A stretch of DNA of 64,000 nt from Prescottella equi (GTDB lineage: Bacteria > Actinomycetota > Actinomycetes > Mycobacteriales > Mycobacteriaceae), in assembly GCF_020171745.1 (NCBI RefSeq), contig NZ_JAIVAH010000022.1, forward strand, positions 186,001-250,000, written 5' to 3'. Position numbers and translations under genes: made by a program. Within the stretch, counting starts at the first letter, position 1. Each line of letters begins with the position of its first letter. Below, one piece after another: positions 35,189-44,803 of the stretch. Below the pieces are notes generated by a model that saw only the letters and a list, made by a program, of their open reading frames with translations, was not told the DNA's origin and did no database searches.

Positions 35189-36124
35189 TCACGCGCTCAC
35201 GTCGTCGAGAGCCGCGGCGATCGCCGGGGGGAGGACGAGATCCTCGGCCGACAGCACGCCGGTCAACTGCGCCAGATCGCGTGCTCCGACAACGGCGCTC
35301 GCGATGCCCGGACGGTCCCGTGCCCATGCCAGTGCGACCGCGAGAGGTGAGGTGCCGAGACCGTCTGCGGCGGTGAGGACGGCGTCCACGACCCGGACCG
35401 ACGTCTCGGTCAGATAGCTGCGCACCTCCACGGCGTGAGCCGGGTCCGCGCCGCGCGAATCGGCCGGGATGCCGTCCCGGTACTTGCCGGTGAGCACGCC
35501 ACCGGCGAGCGGGACCGCCGCGAAGACGCCGATGCCGTGGTGCGCGGCGGCCGGCAGCAGTTCCTCCTCGACGCCGCGGGCGAGCAGCGAGTACTCGGCC
35601 TGGGTGGCGACGAGTCGTCCCGGGCCGGAGCGACCCGCGGCGGTGGCCAGTTGCCATCCCAGGTAGCCGCGCGCGCCGGTGTAGCGGACCCGTCCGCTGG
35701 TGACGGCGTAGTCGAGGGTGTCGGCGATCTCGTCGACGGGGGTCAGTCGGTCCCACGTCGCGACCTGCCACATGTCGAGGTGGTCGGTGCCGAGTTCGCG
35801 CAGCGTCGCGTCGAGCTGGGTCAGCAGTCCGCGGCGTGAGCAGTCCACCCGCTGCTCGGGCGGCGCGAACGGGTTGATCCCGGCGCTGCCGCCGAGGATC
35901 AGGTAGTCACGCGGTACGACGTCGTCGAGCAGTTCCGCGAGCAGCCGCTGCGCCTTGCCGTCGCCGTACGCGGGGGAGGTGTCCACGAGCGTGCCGCCCG
36001 CGTCGACGAACGCGGACAGCTGAGCCGCGGCCTCGTCGCCGTCGGTGTCCCGGCCCCAGTGCAGGGTGCCCAGACCGAGCCTCGACACTCGCAGCCCGCT
36101 CGATCCCACTGCTCTGTATTCCAT
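35189..36124 (-). CDS. Aldo/keto reductase family protein with degenerate active site
   Basis: A 311-residue AKR-fold protein. The N-terminal EYRAVGSSGLRVSRLGLGTL and C-terminal GVLTGKYRDG motifs are good family matches. Of the catalytic tetrad, D48 (VDTSPAYGDG) and Y53 are present, but the Lys position reads LILGG (Gly) and the His position, normally LQxHRWD, reads WQVATWD (Ala at 122). It therefore probably lacks normal reductase activity. Its end faces the hmu operon start region. The ATG is at 36124. Confidence 0.82.
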   Translation of the reverse strand: MEYRAVGSSGLRVSRLGLGTLHWGRDTDGDEAAAQLSAFVDAGGTLVDTSPAYGDGKAQRLLAELLDDVVPRDYLILGGSAGINPFAPPEQRVDCSRRGLLTQLDATLRELGTDHLDMWQVATWDRLTPVDEIADTLDYAVTSGRVRYTGARGYLGWQLATAAGRSGPGRLVATQAEYSLLARGVEEELLPAAAHHGIGVFAAVPLAGGVLTGKYRDGIPADSRGADPAHAVEVRSYLTETSVRVVDAVLTAADGLGTSPLAVALAWARDRPGIASAVVGARDLAQLTGVLSAEDLVLPPAIAAALDDVSA

Positions 36125-36253
36125 AACCGCCCACGCCTCGACACCGGATGAATTTCGTCGGCGAGTGGTACCCGCCGATCAAGAACACTAGTGGCGCGCA
36201 CGGCGCGCCGAGTACAGCCACGCCGGGTACCGTCTGTGCCGTGAAACTTGGAC

Positions 36254-36265
36254 TACACGCGTGTA
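36254..36265. promoter_or_regulatory. 12-bp perfect palindrome upstream of uppP
   Basis: TACACGCGTGTA is perfectly symmetric. It lies about 80-90 bp upstream of the uppP start in the 220-bp gap between divergent genes. It could be an operator for an unknown regulator. No other feature is seen in this gap. Confidence 0.35.
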
Positions 36266-36344
36266 ATCCGGATGCCCCCAACCTCATCCGCCGTACTGCC
36301 CGCTTCTCGTGTGGCCCGGGGTGCCTCGCGTGATCGGCGAGGCC

Positions 36345-37178
36345 ATGACCTGGCTCCAGGCGATCGTCCTCGGAGCGGTGCAGGGTCTGACGGAGTTCCT
36401 GCCCATCTCGTCGTCCGGACACCTGCGCATCGTGTCCGAGATCTTCTTCGGTACCGATGCCGGCGCGTCCTTCACCGCCGTCACCCAGTTGGGCACGGAA
36501 GCCGCTGTGCTGCTGTACTTCGCGCGCGACATCGGACGCATCGTCGTCGCGTGGTTCCGGGGCCTGTTCCATGCCGAGCATCGCTCCGACCTCGACTACC
36601 GCATGGGCTGGTACGTGATCCTCGGCACGATTCCCGTGGGCGTGCTGGGGTTCCTGTTCAAGGACCAGATTCGCACCGGCGCAAGGAATCTGTGGCTGAT
36701 CGCGACCATGCTGATCGTGTTCGCGCTGGTGATCGCGGCGGCCGAGTACTACGGACGCAAGACGCGTCCCATCGAGGACCTGCGGGCCCGGGACGGCATC
36801 ATCATGGGCTCGGCGCAGGCGCTCGCGCTGATCCCCGGCGTCTCGCGCTCGGGCGGCACCATCAGCGCCGGTCTCTTCCTCGGACTCACCCGTGAGGCGG
36901 CCGCCCGGTATTCGTTCCTGCTCGCGATCCCCGCGGTGGTCGCGTCCGGATTGTTCAGTCTCCCGGATGCATTCGAGCCGGCAGGCGAGGGTCTGATCGC
37001 GTCCGGTCCGCAGTTGCTGGTCGCCACCCTCATCGCGTTCGCGATCGGCTACGCCTCGATCGCGTGGCTGCTCCGCTTCGTCGTCAACCACTCGATGTAC
37101 TGGTTCGTCGGATACCGCATCGTGCTCGGCGTACTCGTGCTCGCACTGCTCACGACCGGCGTGGTCTCGGCGACGTGA
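36345..37178 (+). CDS. uppP: Undecaprenyl-diphosphatase (UppP/BacA family)
   Basis: A 277-residue integral membrane phosphatase that recycles undecaprenyl (or decaprenyl) diphosphate carrier for cell wall synthesis. The active-site motifs are [14 protein letters not shown] (Glu at residue 17) and [10 protein letters not shown]. About eight membrane helices follow. The ATG at 36345 fits the family start ([10 protein letters not shown]); a GTG at 36330 is in frame. Family knowledge links it to bacitracin tolerance. A phosphatase gene follows 37 bp downstream with its own promoter. Confidence 0.95.
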   Translation: MTWLQAIVLGAVQGLTEFLPISSSGHLRIVSEIFFGTDAGASFTAVTQLGTEAAVLLYFARDIGRIVVAWFRGLFHAEHRSDLDYRMGWYVILGTIPVGVLGFLFKDQIRTGARNLWLIATMLIVFALVIAAAEYYGRKTRPIEDLRARDGIIMGSAQALALIPGVSRSGGTISAGLFLGLTREAAARYSFLLAIPAVVASGLFSLPDAFEPAGEGLIASGPQLLVATLIAFAIGYASIAWLLRFVVNHSMYWFVGYRIVLGVLVLALLTTGVVSAT

Positions 37179-37214
37179 CCGGCGTCGGAGCGGGATCCCA
37201 CTAGGCTGTAGCGC

Positions 37215-37904
37215 ATGACGGTGATCCTGCTCCGACACGGACGTTCGACCGCGAACACGGCGCGCACACTGGCCGGTCGGTCGGCGGGTGTCGCGCTCGA
37301 CGAACTGGGTGTGGAGCAGGCGAAGGGCGTGGTCGACCGGCTGGCCGGGCTCGCGGTCGCGGAGATCGTCCACTCGCCGCTGCTGCGCTGTGAGCAGACG
37401 GTCGCCCCGCTGGCCGTAGATCGTGGAATCACTCCCCGCGTCGAGGATCGTCTGGTCGAGGTGGACTACGGCCAGTGGACCGGGCGAGAGCTGAAGGAAC
37501 TGGTCGAGGAACCGCTCTGGAAGGTCGTCCAGCAGCATGCCTCCGCCGCGGTCTTCCCCGGTGGCGAGGGTCTGGCGCAGGTGCAGGCCCGCGCCGTGGA
37601 GGCGGTGCGGGAGCACGACCGTCGGCTCGCCGACGAGCACGGGGCCGACGTGCTGTGGGTCGCTTGCAGCCACGGTGACGTGATCAAGGCCGTACTCGCC
37701 GACGCGGTCGGCACACATCTCGACGGGTTCCAGCGCATCGTCACCGAACCTGCCTCGATCAGCGTCGTCCGGTACACCGACACCAGACCGTATGTCCTGC
37801 GGATGAACGACACCGGCGGTGATCTGACAGGCCTGGACGGGCGGGGGCACAAACCCGACGCGCGCGAGCCGGTTCCCGGCGGTGAGGTCGGTAACGGCCG
37901 CTAG
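37215..37904 (+). CDS. Histidine phosphatase superfamily protein
   Basis: A 229-residue phosphatase of the actinobacterial MSMEG_4193 type, equivalent to Rv2135c by position. The RHG motif is at residues 7-9 (LLRHGRST), the catalytic acid is in RLVEVDYGQWTG and the second His in VACSHGDVIKAV. A TAGGCT -10-like box (37202-37207) ends 7 nt before the ATG, giving a probable leaderless mRNA. The substrate is not known. It is followed by the DUF3090 gene 39 bp downstream. Confidence 0.9.
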   Translation: MTVILLRHGRSTANTARTLAGRSAGVALDELGVEQAKGVVDRLAGLAVAEIVHSPLLRCEQTVAPLAVDRGITPRVEDRLVEVDYGQWTGRELKELVEEPLWKVVQQHASAAVFPGGEGLAQVQARAVEAVREHDRRLADEHGADVLWVACSHGDVIKAVLADAVGTHLDGFQRIVTEPASISVVRYTDTRPYVLRMNDTGGDLTGLDGRGHKPDAREPVPGGEVGNGR

Positions 37905-37943
37905 GCGGATAATGAGGCGGTACGCAGAATTCGAGGAGGTGCA

Positions 37944-38537
37944 ATGCCGCGCGCGATACACGTTTTCCGCACCCCTGATCGATTCGTTGCGGGGACGGTC
38001 GGAGAGCCGGGCGACCGGTCCTTCTATCTCCAGGCCGTCCACGACGCCCGGGTGGTGAGCGTGCTGCTCGAGAAGCAGCAGGTGCAGGTGCTCGCGGACC
38101 GGATGGGGCTACTGCTCGAGGAGGTGCACCGCAGGTTCGGGACGGCGGTGCCACCCGAGGCCGGGGAACTCGGTGATCTGAGTCCGCTCGAGACACCGCT
38201 CGACGTGGAGTTCCGGGTGGGCACGATGGGCCTCGGCTGGGATGCGGAGGCCGAATCGGTCGTGGTCGAGTTGCTCGCGGTGAGCGAGACGGAGTTCGAC
38301 GAATCGGTCGTCCTCGACGACACCGAGGAGGGGCCGGACGCGGTCCGCGTCTTCCTGACCCCGGTCCAGGCCCGCGAGTTCGCGCTGCGATCCGAGCGGG
38401 TCATCGCGGCCGGTCGGGCACCGTGCCCGCTGTGCGGGGAACCACTCGGTTCCGACGGCCACGTGTGCATCCGCACCAACGGATATCGCCGGATCGCCGG
38501 GTTCGACTCCTCCGTCGAGTTCGGGGAAGAGCTCTGA
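37944..38537 (+). CDS. DUF3090 family protein
   Basis: A 197-residue DUF3090 protein, always found with a histidine phosphatase and a SCO1664-type protein in Actinobacteria. The N-terminal half has an RAIHVFRTPDRFVAGTVGEP strand pattern; the C-terminus has a CPLCGEPLGSDGHVC zinc site. A GAGGAGGTGC ribosome site precedes the ATG. The gene end overlaps the start region of the next gene, so the pair is coupled. The function is unknown. Confidence 0.88.
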   Translation: MPRAIHVFRTPDRFVAGTVGEPGDRSFYLQAVHDARVVSVLLEKQQVQVLADRMGLLLEEVHRRFGTAVPPEAGELGDLSPLETPLDVEFRVGTMGLGWDAEAESVVVELLAVSETEFDESVVLDDTEEGPDAVRVFLTPVQAREFALRSERVIAAGRAPCPLCGEPLGSDGHVCIRTNGYRRIAGFDSSVEFGEEL

Positions 38538-38542
38538 CCGCG

Positions 38543-39364
38543 GTGCCGATCGACCCACTCGATCCCGCCGACGGCGCACTGCTCGCGGAGGGCGAGCTGA
38601 CCCTGGTCGGTCGGATCGTGCACGCCAGCAACGCGACCCTCGTGTGTGACGCGTCCATCGACGGACGGTCGGTGCGCTGTGTGTACAAGCCGATCCGCGG
38701 CGAGCAGCCCCTGTGGGATTTTCCGGACGGGACGCTCGCCGGGCGGGAGGTCGCGTCGTACCTGATCTCCGAGGAACTCGGGTGGGGCGTCATTCCGCCG
38801 ACGATCCTGCGGGACGGCCCGTTCGGTCCGGGCATGGTCCAGCGGTGGATCGACACCCCGGAACGGCATCCCGAGGTCGGTGGGCAACCGGAGCTCGTGG
38901 ACATCTGCCCGCCCGAGGAGGTGCCCCCGGGATGGCTCGAGGTGCTGCGGGCACTCGACGTCCAGGGCACGGAGGTGTCGCTGATCCACGCCGACGATCC
39001 GCGGCTGCAGCGGATGGCGGTCCTCGACATCGTGCTCAACAACGCGGACCGCAAGGGCGGTCACGCGCTCGAGGGCGTCGACGGCTCGGTGTACGGAGTC
39101 GACCACGGCATCTGCCTGCACGAGCAGGACAAGCTCCGGACCGTGCTGTGGGGGTGGGCCGGGGCACCCGTCTCGGACGACCTCGTGGCCGATGTGTCCA
39201 GGCTGGCCGAGCGACTGTCGGGCGATGAACTGCCGTCGGTGCTCGCCGAGCACATCACGGTGGGCGAGATCGAGGCGCTGCGCGAGCGCGTGGCGATGCT
39301 GCTCCGGGAGCCGGTGATGCCGCATCCCGCGGGTTCGCGCCCCATCCCGTGGCCCGCGTTCTAG
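38543..39364 (+). CDS. SCO1664-family (kinase-like) conserved protein
   Basis: A 273-residue protein of the SCO1664 family, related to lipid-kinase-like PI3/PI4-kinase folds. Patterns include VCDASIDGRSVRCVYKPIRG with a Lys where kinases bind ATP, MAVLDIVLNNADRKGGHALE (the catalytic D-x-x-x-x-N type loop) and YGVDHGICLHEQ (the DxG-like loop with Asp). Biochemical activity is unknown. The GTG at 38543 has a GGGGAAGAG ribosome site about 11 nt upstream; a CTG at 38534 overlapping the DUF3090 stop is an alternative. It ends in overlap with the convergent MarR gene. Confidence 0.83.
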   Translation: MPIDPLDPADGALLAEGELTLVGRIVHASNATLVCDASIDGRSVRCVYKPIRGEQPLWDFPDGTLAGREVASYLISEELGWGVIPPTILRDGPFGPGMVQRWIDTPERHPEVGGQPELVDICPPEEVPPGWLEVLRALDVQGTEVSLIHADDPRLQRMAVLDIVLNNADRKGGHALEGVDGSVYGVDHGICLHEQDKLRTVLWGWAGAPVSDDLVADVSRLAERLSGDELPSVLAEHITVGEIEALRERVAMLLREPVMPHPAGSRPIPWPAF

Positions 39365-39816
39365 GTGCCGTCCTGCCGGGCGCGGATCAACTCGATCAGC
39401 AGCGCGCGTAGTGCGGACGGATCGGACACGGCCGAGGTGAGCGACTCGTCGTCCTGTTCGAGGGCGAGGAGCCTTGTGTAGGTGTCGCGGCCCGACGCGG
39501 TGATCGAGACTCGTTGCCGGCGTTCGTCGCCCGGATCGGTCGCGCGGGTGACGAAGCCGCCGCGTTCGAGGCGTTCGACCGTCCGGCTCATCGTCTGGTC
39601 GGTGACGCGGCATGCGCGGGCCATGTCGCGCTGCGAGCGAGGACCGTCGGTGAGGGTGTGCATCGCGATCAGGCCGGCATGGGTCGTGCCGTGGGCGCGC
39701 AGCAGCTCTTCCCACGAGTGCTCCACCAGGCGTGCCGCCGTCGACAGCAGCCGTCCGGTGGGCCACGCGTCGAAGCCGCCGGGGGCCGCCGGGCGGGTCG
39801 GATCGGGCTGGGACAA
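39361..39816 (-). CDS. MarR-family transcriptional regulator
   Basis: A 151-residue MarR regulator. The winged helix is LIAMHTLTDGPRSQRDMARA, CRVTDQTMSRTVERLERGG and DERRQRVSITASGRD. The TTG at 39816 is the only start-like codon close to the family N-terminus (SQPDPTRP...); no GTG or ATG is available. It is divergent from an MMPL transporter gene, with a near-perfect 20-bp palindrome in between, so it probably represses itself and the transporter and releases DNA upon binding a drug-like ligand. Confidence 0.85.
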   Translation of the reverse strand: MSQPDPTRPAAPGGFDAWPTGRLLSTAARLVEHSWEELLRAHGTTHAGLIAMHTLTDGPRSQRDMARACRVTDQTMSRTVERLERGGFVTRATDPGDERRQRVSITASGRDTYTRLLALEQDDESLTSAVSDPSALRALLIELIRARQDGT

Positions 39817-39832
39817 GGGCGTCTCCGTGCAA

Positions 39833-39852
39833 TTGTTCAGCGGGCTGAATAA
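39833..39852. promoter_or_regulatory. MarR-type operator between marR and MMPL genes
   Basis: TTG-TTCAGC-GG-GCTGAA-TAA is symmetric at all but one base pair per half (6-bp core arms perfect). It is 16 bp from the TTG start of the MarR gene and 53 bp from the MMPL start, a usual place for a shared repressor site. Confidence 0.7.
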
Positions 39853-39904
39853 ACTTCGGTGCGAAGTGTCCCGAGAGTAGCCGTCGACCGACCCCGGAGG
39901 CCCC

Positions 39905-42052
39905 GTGAGCAAGCCGGCAACCAACAATTCGGCACCCCGCCGCACGTCCCGCTGGCGGTGGCTGCTCCCGGCGGTGCTGGTGCTCGTGTGGCTCGGCGTC
40001 GGCGGCTTCGGCGGGCCGTTCGCCGGCAAGCTCGGCGAGGTCCAGCAGAACGACAACACCGCGTTCCTGCCGGCGTCCGCGGAGGCCACCGAAGCGGGGG
40101 CGCTGTACGAAGGCTTCACCGACACCCGGTTCGTTCCGGCGATCGTCGTCGCCGAACGCGATTCGGGGACAACGCCGTCCGATGCCGACTTCCTGGCACA
40201 GGCGGGCGCTGCGGTGGCCGGGCAGGAAGGCTTCGGCGACCGGACGTCGCCGCCGATCCCGTCCGAGGACGGCCGGGCTCTGCAGATGATCGTGCCGATC
40301 GATTCGACGGTCGACGTCGGTGACAGCGTCGAGGCGCTGCGTGGCGACCTGAGCAGCCCGCCGGACGGGCTGACCGTGCTGGTGACCGGTCCGGCCGGGC
40401 AGGTCGCCGACCTCACGACGGCGTTCAAGGGCATCGACGGGCTGCTGCTGTTGGTGGCGGCCGCGGTGGTCCTGCTCATCCTCGTGGTGGTCTACCGCAG
40501 CCCGCTGCTGCCGTTCCTGGTGCTGTCGTCGGCGGTGTTCGCGCTGGGCCTCGCGAGCCTGCTGGTCTACCTGCTCGCCGACGCCGGCGCGATCGCGCTC
40601 AACGGGCAGAGCCAGGGCATCCTGTTCATCCTCGTGTTCGGCGCCGCCACCGACTACGCGCTGCTGCTGGTGGCGCGCTACCGAGAGGAACTGCACAACG
40701 AATCCGACCGGTTCGACGCGATGAAGCGGGCCTGGCGGGCCACCCTCGAGCCGGTCGCGGCGTCCGCCGGCACGGTGATCGCCGGCGTGCTGTGCCTGCT
40801 GCTGTCGGACCTGAACTCCAACCGCGGCCTGGGGCCGGTCGCCGCGCTGGGAATCGCCGCGTCGTTCGTGGCGTCGATGACGTACCTGCCCGCGGTGCTG
40901 GTGCTGTTCGGCCGCGTCGCCTTCTGGCCCAAGCGCCCGGCGTTCGACCCGGCGCACGCCGACCGTGACGAGGCGGCCGATCACCGGTTCTGGGGTGGCC
41001 TGGCACGCCGGGTGGGCGCGCATCCGCGACGGTTCTGGGTCGCGTCGACGCTTGTGCTCGCGGCGTTCGCGCTCCTGCTGCCGATGTTCAAGGCGAGCGG
41101 TGTGGCGCAGTCCGACGTCTTCCTGCTCGACGTCGACTCCGTCGCCGGTCAGCAGGTTCTCGGTGAGCACTTCGACGCCGGATCCGGTTCGCCCGCGATT
41201 GTCGTCGCCGACGCCGGTGCGCTCGACGGCGTACTCGCGGCGTCCCGGGTCGACGGCGTGAGCGAGGTGCAAGCCGTCACGGCACCGGGGGAGACGGCCC
41301 CACGGGTCATGGATGGCCGGGTCGCGATCCAGGCGACGCTCACCGATCCGGCGGACTCGCTCGCCGCCGAACGCACGATCGAGCGGCTGCGCGAGTCGGT
41401 GCACGCGGTGCCCGGCGCGGACGCCCTGGTGGGCGGGCCGACCGCGACCGATCTCGACACCAAGAACACCTCGATCCGGGACCGGACGGTCATCATCCCG
41501 GTCGTGATCCTGGTGGTGTTCGCGATCCTCGCGCTGCTGCTGCGGTCGCTGCTGGCGCCGTTGCTGCTGATGGGCACCGTGGTGCTGTCGTTCGCGGCGA
41601 CGCTCGGGGTCTCGTCGCTGGTGTTCGATCACCTCTTCGGTTTCCCCGGCGCAGATCCGGTGGTGCCGCTGTTCGCGTTCGTGTTCCTCGTCGCCCTCGG
41701 CATCGACTACAACATCTTCCTCATGACCCGGGTGCGCGAGGAGGCAATGCGCGTCGGCACCCGACGGGGTGCGCTGCGGGCGCTGACGGTGACCGGCGGC
41801 GTGATCACGTCGGCGGGTGTGGTGCTGGCAGCCACGTTCTCGGCGCTCGCGGTGATCCCGCTGCTGTTCCTCGCGCAGATCGCCTTCATCGTGGCGTTCG
41901 GCGTGCTGCTCGACGCCCTGCTGGTGCGCTCGCTGCTGGTGCCCGCACTCACCGTCGACATCGGGCAACGGATCTGGTGGCCGAGCCGTCTGGCGTCGGC
42001 ACCGGAGCCGTCAACCACGCCGCCCGCGAGGGCGGAATCGACTCTCCACTAG
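39905..42052 (+). CDS. MMPL-family RND transporter
   Basis: A 715-residue MMPL/RND protein with about 12 membrane helices in two repeats, each followed by a large outside loop: [37 protein letters not shown] (with the Asp-Tyr pair used for proton transfer) and, in the second half, [20 protein letters not shown] (GIDYN). These motifs are diagnostic. MMPL proteins export lipids or drugs across the membrane. The GTG start has a GGAGG site. It is divergent from a MarR repressor, suggesting drug-inducible efflux. Confidence 0.92.
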   Translation: MSKPATNNSAPRRTSRWRWLLPAVLVLVWLGVGGFGGPFAGKLGEVQQNDNTAFLPASAEATEAGALYEGFTDTRFVPAIVVAERDSGTTPSDADFLAQAGAAVAGQEGFGDRTSPPIPSEDGRALQMIVPIDSTVDVGDSVEALRGDLSSPPDGLTVLVTGPAGQVADLTTAFKGIDGLLLLVAAAVVLLILVVVYRSPLLPFLVLSSAVFALGLASLLVYLLADAGAIALNGQSQGILFILVFGAATDYALLLVARYREELHNESDRFDAMKRAWRATLEPVAASAGTVIAGVLCLLLSDLNSNRGLGPVAALGIAASFVASMTYLPAVLVLFGRVAFWPKRPAFDPAHADRDEAADHRFWGGLARRVGAHPRRFWVASTLVLAAFALLLPMFKASGVAQSDVFLLDVDSVAGQQVLGEHFDAGSGSPAIVVADAGALDGVLAASRVDGVSEVQAVTAPGETAPRVMDGRVAIQATLTDPADSLAAERTIERLRESVHAVPGADALVGGPTATDLDTKNTSIRDRTVIIPVVILVVFAILALLLRSLLAPLLLMGTVVLSFAATLGVSSLVFDHLFGFPGADPVVPLFAFVFLVALGIDYNIFLMTRVREEAMRVGTRRGALRALTVTGGVITSAGVVLAATFSALAVIPLLFLAQIAFIVAFGVLLDALLVRSLLVPALTVDIGQRIWWPSRLASAPEPSTTPPARAESTLH

Positions 42053-42062
42053 GCTCGTTCCC

Positions 42063-43304
42063 ATGCAGTCTTGGTCCGACACCGCAGTCCCGTCCGTGCC
42101 CGGTCAGGGGCCGGCCCTCCGGCTCTACGACACCGCGGATCGGCAGGTGCGGCCGGTCACTCCGGGCGCGACGGCGAAGATGTACGTGTGCGGCATCACG
42201 CCGTACGACGCGACCCACCTCGGTCACGCCGCCACCTATCTGACGTTTGACCTGGTGAACCGGGTCCTGCGGGACGCAGGCCACGGCGTGCACTACGTAC
42301 AGAACGTCACCGACGTCGACGACCCGCTGTTCGAGCGCGCCGACCGTGACGGCGAGGACTGGGTGGTGCTCGGCATGCGCGAGACGGCCCTGTTCCGTGA
42401 GGACATGGAGGCGCTGCGGGTGCTCCCGCCGCAGGACTACATCGGGGCCGTGGAGTCGATCGGCGAGGTCGTCGAACTGGTCGAGAAGTTCGTCGCCTCC
42501 GGCGCGGCCTACGTGGTCGACGACCCCGAGTTCCCCGACGTGTACTTCCGGGCGGACGCCACCGCGCAGTTCGGCTACGAGTCCGGCTACGACCGCGCCA
42601 CCATGGATCACTTCTTCGCCGAGCGTGGCGGCGACCCGGACCGCGCCGGCAAGCGCGATCCGCTGGACGCGCTGGTGTGGCGCGCGCAGCGTCCGGGTGA
42701 GCCGTCGTGGCCGTCGCCGTTCGGGCCGGGCCGTCCCGGCTGGCACATCGAGTGCGCCGCGATCGCCCTCAACCGCATCGGGTCGGGCTTCGACATCCAG
42801 GGTGGCGGCAGCGACCTGATCTTCCCGCACCACGAGTTCTCCGCGGCGCACGCCGAATCCGCCACCGGCACCGAGCGTTTCGCGCGCCACTACGTGCACA
42901 CCGGCATGATCGGGCTGGACGGTGAGAAGATGTCGAAGAGTCGCGGCAACCTCGTGTTCGTGTCGAAGCTGCGCGGCGAGGGTGTCGATCCCGCCGCCAT
43001 CCGGCTCGGTCTGCTCTCCGGGCACTACCGCGTGGACCGCCCGTGGACCGACCAGGTGCTGTCCGACGCGCAGGAGCGGCTCGCCCTGTGGCGCAAGGCC
43101 GCTGCGCTCGAGTCCGCGCCGTCCGCCGACGACACGATCGCACGGCTGCGGCAGCACCTCGCCGACGACCTGGACACCCCCAAGGCGCTCGACGCGATCG
43201 ACGGTTGGGCACGTCGGGCCGTCGATCACGGCGGACCGGATGCGTCGGCGCCCGCGGCGTTCGCGACCGCGGTGGACGCGCTGCTGGGCGTCGAGCTGCG
43301 CTGA
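42063..43304 (+). CDS. mshC: Mycothiol ligase MshC (cysteine:GlcN-Ins ligase)
   Basis: A 413-residue enzyme that adds cysteine to GlcN-Ins in mycothiol synthesis, using ATP. Family features: Zn-binding Cys at C43 ([17 protein letters not shown], with the HxGH-type motif THLGHA) and the KMSKS motif at about residue 288 ([10 protein letters not shown]), as in cysteinyl-tRNA synthetases, from which MshC evolved. The shorter length and [12 protein letters not shown] block distinguish it from CysRS. A TAGGCT box ends 7 nt before the ATG, giving a possible leaderless start. It is next to a convergent GNAT-AAA gene. Confidence 0.96.
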   Translation: MQSWSDTAVPSVPGQGPALRLYDTADRQVRPVTPGATAKMYVCGITPYDATHLGHAATYLTFDLVNRVLRDAGHGVHYVQNVTDVDDPLFERADRDGEDWVVLGMRETALFREDMEALRVLPPQDYIGAVESIGEVVELVEKFVASGAAYVVDDPEFPDVYFRADATAQFGYESGYDRATMDHFFAERGGDPDRAGKRDPLDALVWRAQRPGEPSWPSPFGPGRPGWHIECAAIALNRIGSGFDIQGGGSDLIFPHHEFSAAHAESATGTERFARHYVHTGMIGLDGEKMSKSRGNLVFVSKLRGEGVDPAAIRLGLLSGHYRVDRPWTDQVLSDAQERLALWRKAAALESAPSADDTIARLRQHLADDLDTPKALDAIDGWARRAVDHGGPDASAPAAFATAVDALLGVELR

Positions 43305-43305
43305 C

Positions 43306-44583
43306 CTACAGCCGGGTGAACTTTCCGCTGTCCGACTCGAACTCCGTGAGCAGTTCGGTTGTGAGTGTCGGGCGGGTGTCGGCGATCGCCGCGAGGTAGT
43401 CCTCGGTGGTCGCCGGACGGCCCGACCGGTCGGCGACCTCGCGTTCGAACGCGGCCTGCGAGCCCTTCCGAGAGGCGAACTCGATGTCGGCGGGGGTGAA
43501 CAACTCGCTCGCCTCGACCAGTCGATCGAGGTCGACATGGGCTGCCGAGGCGCCGAGATACCGTTGCCAGACGGCCTTCCGGGCAGGCTCGTCGGGCGGG
43601 CCGACCGGGATCACGTAGTCGAAGCGCCCCGGCCGCAGGAACGCCGAGTCCAGGGAATGCACCGAGTTGGTGGCGCACACCATCAGTCGGCGCTCGCCCT
43701 CGCGGAACGCGGGAATGAGCTTGAGGAGTTCGTTCGTGACCCCGTGCGCCGGGTTGGTGGCGACTCCTGTTCGGGCGCTGGCGATCTCCTCGACCTCGTC
43801 GATGAACAGCACCACCTCGTCGAGGTCGGCCAGATCCGCGAAAACCTCGCGTAGCGACGCGGCGAGACCGCCCTCGGAGGAGGCGGCGAGTCGGGACGGG
43901 AACAGTTCGACGAACGGCCAGTCGAGTCGGGAGGCGATGGCCTTGGCGAAGCTGGTCTTGCCGGTTCCGGGTGGGCCGAACAGGATCACCGCCTTGGGCG
44001 GCTGCACGCCGTAGCGGTCGGCGAGATCGGGGTTCTCGAGCGGCGAGACGATGCGGCGCTCGATGACCTCCTTGACGCCCTCCATGCCGGACATGGTGTG
44101 CCAGAGGCCGTCCGGCATGACCCGGCCACCGAGTTCGCTGAGCAGTGTCTTGTCCGGGCCCAGCGGTTCGAGCATTTCGTAGTAGACGAGGCCGTCGCGG
44201 CGGTGGTAGCCGGAGTGCTCGAACGCCGCCGATCCGGTGGCGGCATCCGGGAGCACTGCCGAGATGCGGTGCGCGCCGGCGCTCCGCAGCCGCCGCTCGA
44301 GGTTGGCGAGCAGTGCGCTCCCGATACCGCGGTTGCGCCAGCGTGCTCCGAGCGCGACGAGCAGTATCCACGCGCGTTCACCGTGGACCTGCGCGACGGC
44401 CATGCCCACCAGTTCGTCACCGACGGTCGCCACCACCGCGGGCTGCCCGGCCCGCGCAGCGGCCATCACCTCCGCGAGCGTGAACACCGGTTCCGGGGAG
44501 CCAGGCACCCGGCTCTGATCCCAGATCTGGATGGCCTGGTCCAGATCGTCGTTCTGGAAGTCGCGCAATCGCCACACCGGCAT
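43306..44583 (-). CDS. GNAT acetyltransferase fused to an AAA+ ATPase
   Basis: A 425-residue two-domain protein. Residues 1-140 form a GNAT domain with the acetyl-CoA motif RNRGIGSALL (83-92); the remainder is an AAA+ ATPase with Walker A GPPGTGKT (203-210), Walker B VLFIDEVEEI (about 258-267), sensor ATNSVHSLDSAFL and arginine finger region LRPGRFDYV. The ATPase resembles FtsH/Cdc48-type modules, without a protease domain. Fusion of an acetyltransferase to such an ATPase is unusual. Target proteins are unknown. It is convergent with mshC; stops are 1 bp apart. Confidence 0.88.
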   Translation of the reverse strand: MPVWRLRDFQNDDLDQAIQIWDQSRVPGSPEPVFTLAEVMAAARAGQPAVVATVGDELVGMAVAQVHGERAWILLVALGARWRNRGIGSALLANLERRLRSAGAHRISAVLPDAATGSAAFEHSGYHRRDGLVYYEMLEPLGPDKTLLSELGGRVMPDGLWHTMSGMEGVKEVIERRIVSPLENPDLADRYGVQPPKAVILFGPPGTGKTSFAKAIASRLDWPFVELFPSRLAASSEGGLAASLREVFADLADLDEVVLFIDEVEEIASARTGVATNPAHGVTNELLKLIPAFREGERRLMVCATNSVHSLDSAFLRPGRFDYVIPVGPPDEPARKAVWQRYLGASAAHVDLDRLVEASELFTPADIEFASRKGSQAAFEREVADRSGRPATTEDYLAAIADTRPTLTTELLTEFESDSGKFTRL

Positions 44584-44803
44584 CTGTGTTCACCTCGATC
44601 CGATCGGGTCTTTCACATCGTCGGGTCTCTCAAGTAGACACCGCGGCTTCGGCGCTGTCAGCCCGTATCGCCGACCTCGACGGCCACGGGATCTGGGCAA
44701 ATCGGCTGGTCAACGACCTGTTCGCGGGCAATCCGCTGTGGTGCGCCTCACCCGGTCGTTAGATTGTGGGTGGGTCTACTGCGACGCGTGGAGGCGATCG
44801 GCC

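Noticed and set aside
36148-36333. A 61-codon open frame upstream of uppP
   Set aside because: No ribosome site or family pattern, and it contains the palindrome; probably noncoding.
38024-41968. A 1314-codon minus-strand open frame
   Set aside because: Antisense to DUF3090, SCO1664-like and MMPL genes, and in conflict with the MarR gene; composition is shadow-like.
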